8,767 bases of DNA from CAYGZA01 sp964354135 (GTDB lineage: Bacteria > Planctomycetota > Planctomycetia > Pirellulales > Thermoguttaceae): positions 1 through 8,767 of the forward strand of contig CAYGZA010000292.1 of assembly GCA_964354135.1 (NCBI GenBank), written 5' to 3'. Shown one piece after another: positions 7,301-8,767 of the stretch (position 1 is its first letter; the number at the start of each line of letters is the position of its first letter). The notes beneath the pieces were generated by a model. That model made no database searches and was not told the DNA's origin. It was given only the letters and a program-made list of their open reading frames with translations. Both the position numbers and the translations under genes were made by a program.

Positions 7301-7779
7301 CGCCGTTCTCCCCGCGGGCTTTGGACCGCGGCCTGGCAGGCACGCTCATCGCACTAGCCCGGCAGGGGCACTTGCCGATGACGGCTCCGAAGGGGGCCGG
7401 CAGTATACTCCGGGAGCGCCCGCAGTTGGATTTCGTCGTGGATGCGCTGGCGGAGCGTGCCCAGTCGCACGCTAAGCTGGACCCAGCCGAAGCCGCCAAG
7501 CTGCGACAGAGGGTGCAAGAACGGGCGCTCGACCTGTTGGATGAGTGGAGCAAGTACGCGAAGGAATTGAGCGACGCGGCCGTCGATCTGCAATACCAAC
7601 TGGAGGTGGGGGCCGCTCGGCGTCTGCTCTACGAGTTCCTCAACCCGGAATTGAAGCAACTGCCCCAGCGACACAAGAAGTTCCGGGCAAACCGGTCCAT
7701 GCGCGACGTTGAGCCGAGTGTCAACCTCTGGGTGAGGACCCTCGACGGCGTGGAGATTGAGGAGGAGGACGAGTCGTGA
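4333..7779 (+). CDS. drmA: DISARM helicase DrmA
   Basis: DrmA is the SF2-type helicase/ATPase core of DISARM. The product has 1148 residues, a normal length. It has an N-terminal family-specific region (1 to about 440), then Walker A PTGGGKT at 452-458, ATVDKFA around 634-640, a DELH Walker B box at 689-692 and STAT (motif III) at 729-732. The C-terminal helicase motifs are ATNMISVGLDI at 910-920 and QATSRVGRD at 940-948. Between motifs I and II, cysteines at 574, 577, 602 and 607 (CPWC and CMKRDC) form a probable zinc ribbon. The GTG start at 4333 is chosen because GGAGG at 4323-4327 lies 5 bases before it. The tail is acidic (EIEEEDES). Residues 120-149 are an odd insertion encoded by a heptamer repeat. 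The next gene overlaps the stop. The frame and all motifs look intact, so this protein is probably functional. Confidence 0.93.
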   Translation: MTSLEVRSQLVDALRLDLVGPDPTRNLGTPDEVLPQAPSRWYLTGFLVPLEADETQRAEETSVDEMDEVSDAKGLDDAVVPEPAAARLAYMPSSIGLSVLVAPAVRHLRVTVRWGDYKQVVGSQLSVVRPEAESPTRKPTTGNWQPPTAWKRTAREEQVTLDLPERTQQPVETDVPKSNGLRVVLSVRPVPGDGQEGGLPQGVRSVSVFLVNRRTPAPDLVRDEAFAFQAQLEVAGDTPLVPRPNLRSLESDDWDERVADLQYRDAYEFAVGHSVAAETVSVEGSFCREVRTCWIPQAEVERVAPAQITGVELSMEALSQLADGADAKAKLGSFVAQYRDWIKKQRAGAASLPTRRLDTAKELLDRADVAANRIEQGIALLSDPQCLEAFRIANRAMAVAAKRRQGVMLGKDPATIAPKWRPFQLAFILMNLPGICDPTHADRNVVDLLFFPTGGGKTEAYLGLAALTLVLRRLRNPGVTSAGLSVLMRYTLRLLTLDQLGRAATLICALELERQKDVEKLGEWPFEIGLWVGKAATPNVMGAKGDDNNESARAKTIAFKNDDRKPSPIPLEECPWCGTKFKANSFQLLPNPDYPTDLRVTCMKRDCEFSRGKSLPILAVDEPIYRRLPCFMIATVDKFAAMPWTGEVGAFFGRVQRCDKDGLYGPCDPTKGYPLGVDRLLPPDLVIQDELHLISGPLGTMCGLYETALDELCSRMVGDKKIGPKIVASTATVRRAENQIRALFNRRLVDIFPPPGPDRRDSFFAEAHTPQESNARLYVGIAAQGRSPKVVMLRMYLALLAAAQKAYVKSGPKGSPANPADPYMTLLGYFNSLRELGGARRIIEDEVGNRVAGYSSRKRVGETDGLFANRKIAYEVVELTSRVSTDKVAEAKRRLALPFCEKDRVDVAIATNMISVGLDIIRLGLMVVMGQPKTSAEYIQATSRVGRDPERPGLIVTILNIHKPRDRSHYERFAGYHQTFYRSVEATSVTPFSPRALDRGLAGTLIALARQGHLPMTAPKGAGSILRERPQLDFVVDALAERAQSHAKLDPAEAAKLRQRVQERALDLLDEWSKYAKELSDAAVDLQYQLEVGAARRLLYEFLNPELKQLPQRHKKFRANRSMRDVEPSVNLWVRTLDGVEIEEEDES
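4690..4779 (+). repeat. Heptamer-built imperfect inverted repeat inside drmA
   Basis: The left arm is four 7-base units (GTTGTCG, GTTCTCA, GTTGTCA, GTTGTCA; 4690-4717). The right arm is four units of the complementary type (CAACTGG, CAACTGG, CAACCGC, CAACTGC; 4751-4778), with about 30 bases between. 4695-4718 pairs with 4747-4770 at 20 of 24 positions. It is translated in frame as residues 120-149 (VGSQLSVV ... TTGNWQPPT), between the family-like WGDYK and WKRTAREE segments, and so looks like a repeat that invaded a linker. Confidence 0.8.
7764..7779 (+). promoter_or_regulatory. drmB ribosome binding site and GTGA stop/start overlap
   Basis: GGAGG at 7764-7768 lies 7 bases before GTG 7776, and the start overlaps the drmA TGA at 7777-7779. 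This arrangement usually couples translation of the two genes, fitting two proteins of one complex. Confidence 0.75.
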
Positions 7780-8717
7780 AGCAGAGACGGTCAAAACGTC
7801 CGCCGGGACAGATCCGCCAAAGCCAGGTGGTCACTACCTTCGGTCCGGGGGCCATGCTGGACCTGCCCAATCACTCCGTCCTGGTGGCTGGCCTGGACTA
7901 TTGGTCGCCCGGCGGCGACGAGATCGCTGAGCCGCGATTGGTCGAGAAGCTCAAGAAACTGTTGGACGTGACGACACTGAAGCTCGTTTCTCCGCCGCCG
8001 GACCAGGAAGACCCCACGGCGCCGAGGACCGGCATTACCGGCTGGCAGTTTCCGGAGTGGTTCATCACTCAGGACGCGGACTACGCTGATCCCACCTCGA
8101 CCGTGCGGTCGCGGATGCTCGTGCATCGCCTGGCACTCACGCGCGGCAAGTTCATTGACCAGAACAAGAGGAAACGCCCGGTCGTGCCAGTGCGGTTTGT
8201 GCGCGCATGCCGGTGCGGACACATCGGCGATATTGACTGGCGCCAGTTCGTTCACAAAGGCCCGTCGGAATGCAAGCGACAACTCTGGATCGACGAGCGC
8301 GGGACCAGTGGCGATCTGGCGGAGGTGTGGATTCGCTGTGAGTGCAAGGCGGAGCGGAATCTGGGGGAAGCTGCCTTGATGCAAACCCAAGCTCTGGCAA
8401 TCTGCGACGGCGCCCGGCCCTGGCTGGGGCCGTACACCAAGGAGTCTTGCGGCGAGCCGAGCCGGCTGTTGATCCGCACGGCCAGCAACGCCTACTTCAC
8501 TCAGCAGATGAGTGTGATTTCGCTGCCGGACCGCGATGAAACAGTCAAGCAAGCAGTGGACGCAGCCTGGGACTTTGTGGGAGGGGTCGAGGACATCGAC
8601 CAACTCAAGTACGAGCGAAAGAAGGCCAAAGTGAAAGCGGCCCTGGAGGGTCTTTCCGACGAGGAGGTCGTTTCGGAGATCCAGGCCCGACGCGGGTTCA
8701 CCTTGGAACAGCTGTAA
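7776..8717 (+). CDS. drmB: DrmB N-terminal part (DISARM, short form of 313 residues)
   Basis: The N-terminus (GQIRQSQVVTTFGPGAMLDLP, then LVAGLDYW) is typical of DrmB, the DUF1998-containing partner of DrmA. A putative metal-binding set is visible: CRC at 145-147 followed by GHIGDIDW, Cys166, and CEC at 188-190. The GTG start at 7776 overlaps the drmA stop (GTGA), with GGAGG at 7764-7768 seven bases upstream, which predicts translational coupling. As I know the family, DrmB is about 600 residues or more, with DUF1998 in the C-terminal half. This frame stops at TAA 8715-8717, before that domain. The downstream half may be a separate gene beyond the window, or the gene may be interrupted. The identity of the N-terminal part is solid. 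Completeness is in doubt. Confidence 0.85.
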   Translation: MKQRRSKRPPGQIRQSQVVTTFGPGAMLDLPNHSVLVAGLDYWSPGGDEIAEPRLVEKLKKLLDVTTLKLVSPPPDQEDPTAPRTGITGWQFPEWFITQDADYADPTSTVRSRMLVHRLALTRGKFIDQNKRKRPVVPVRFVRACRCGHIGDIDWRQFVHKGPSECKRQLWIDERGTSGDLAEVWIRCECKAERNLGEAALMQTQALAICDGARPWLGPYTKESCGEPSRLLIRTASNAYFTQQMSVISLPDRDETVKQAVDAAWDFVGGVEDIDQLKYERKKAKVKAALEGLSDEEVVSEIQARRGFTLEQL

Positions 8718-8767
8718 AGGGCGGACAGAAAGCGTAGCGGCGGGCGGGCGAAAAACGGAGCACCCGA
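8718..8767. other. Short tail after the drmB stop, nothing identifiable
   Basis: Fifty bases remain. There is no hairpin followed by T residues, so no terminator, and no convincing new start. The drmB frame itself stays open after the TAA (read as RADRKRSGG... to the edge), but 16 codons in GC-rich DNA prove nothing. Confidence 0.4.

Overview
This window is a stretch of GC-rich bacterial DNA with all genes on the plus strand and almost no intergenic space. It reads as the middle of a phage-defence operon of the class 1 DISARM type. In order it holds: the 3' part of a large N6-adenine DNA methylase (DrmMI-like, 5' end outside the window); a DUF262/DUF1524 (GmrSD-type, type IV restriction) nuclease gene whose reading frame is broken once; the DISARM helicase DrmA; and the N-terminal part of DrmB, which stops earlier than the family normally does. 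DrmD (the SNF2-like helicase of class 1) would be expected upstream and DrmC (phospholipase D-like) downstream, but neither is in view. The organism cannot be named from the sequence. High GC, GTG starts, strong GGAGG ribosome sites and short dispersed repeats inside genes would suit a planctomycete or a similar environmental bacterium, but that is only an inference.

Layout. 3-3287 is one open frame. It carries the methylase (about 3-2478) and runs on, without a stop, into the N-terminal half of the DUF262 protein (from about 2502). The DUF262 homology leaves this frame near 3011-3014 and continues in the +1 frame to the stop at 4311. A good GGAG site and an ATG lie at 2491-2504, and a TAA sits in the neighbouring frame at 2476-2478, so the ancestral layout was probably two separate genes. 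drmA (4333-7779) follows 21 bases later with its own GGAGG site, and drmB (7776-8717) overlaps the drmA stop by GTGA. No promoter or factor-independent terminator was seen, so the genes are probably transcribed together from a start upstream of the window.

How the genes may work together. In DISARM the methylase marks host DNA, and DrmA and DrmB form the helicase-containing core that acts on unmarked incoming DNA. The extra GmrSD-like protein has a predicted NTPase domain (DGQQR motif) and a His-Asn nuclease domain, and such proteins cut DNA according to its modification state. Placed between the methylase and drmA, it suggests a DISARM variant with an added modification-sensing nuclease.

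Two things stand out besides the architecture. Three different short repeats (a 7-base tandem repeat, a 9-bp palindrome and a heptamer-built inverted repeat) lie inside the methylase and drmA coding regions, in linkers, and are translated. In addition, the methylase/nuclease junction, the nuclease reading frame and the DrmB C-terminus all look non-canonical, so the locus is either decaying, rearranged by fusion and splitting, or affected by single-base sequence errors.
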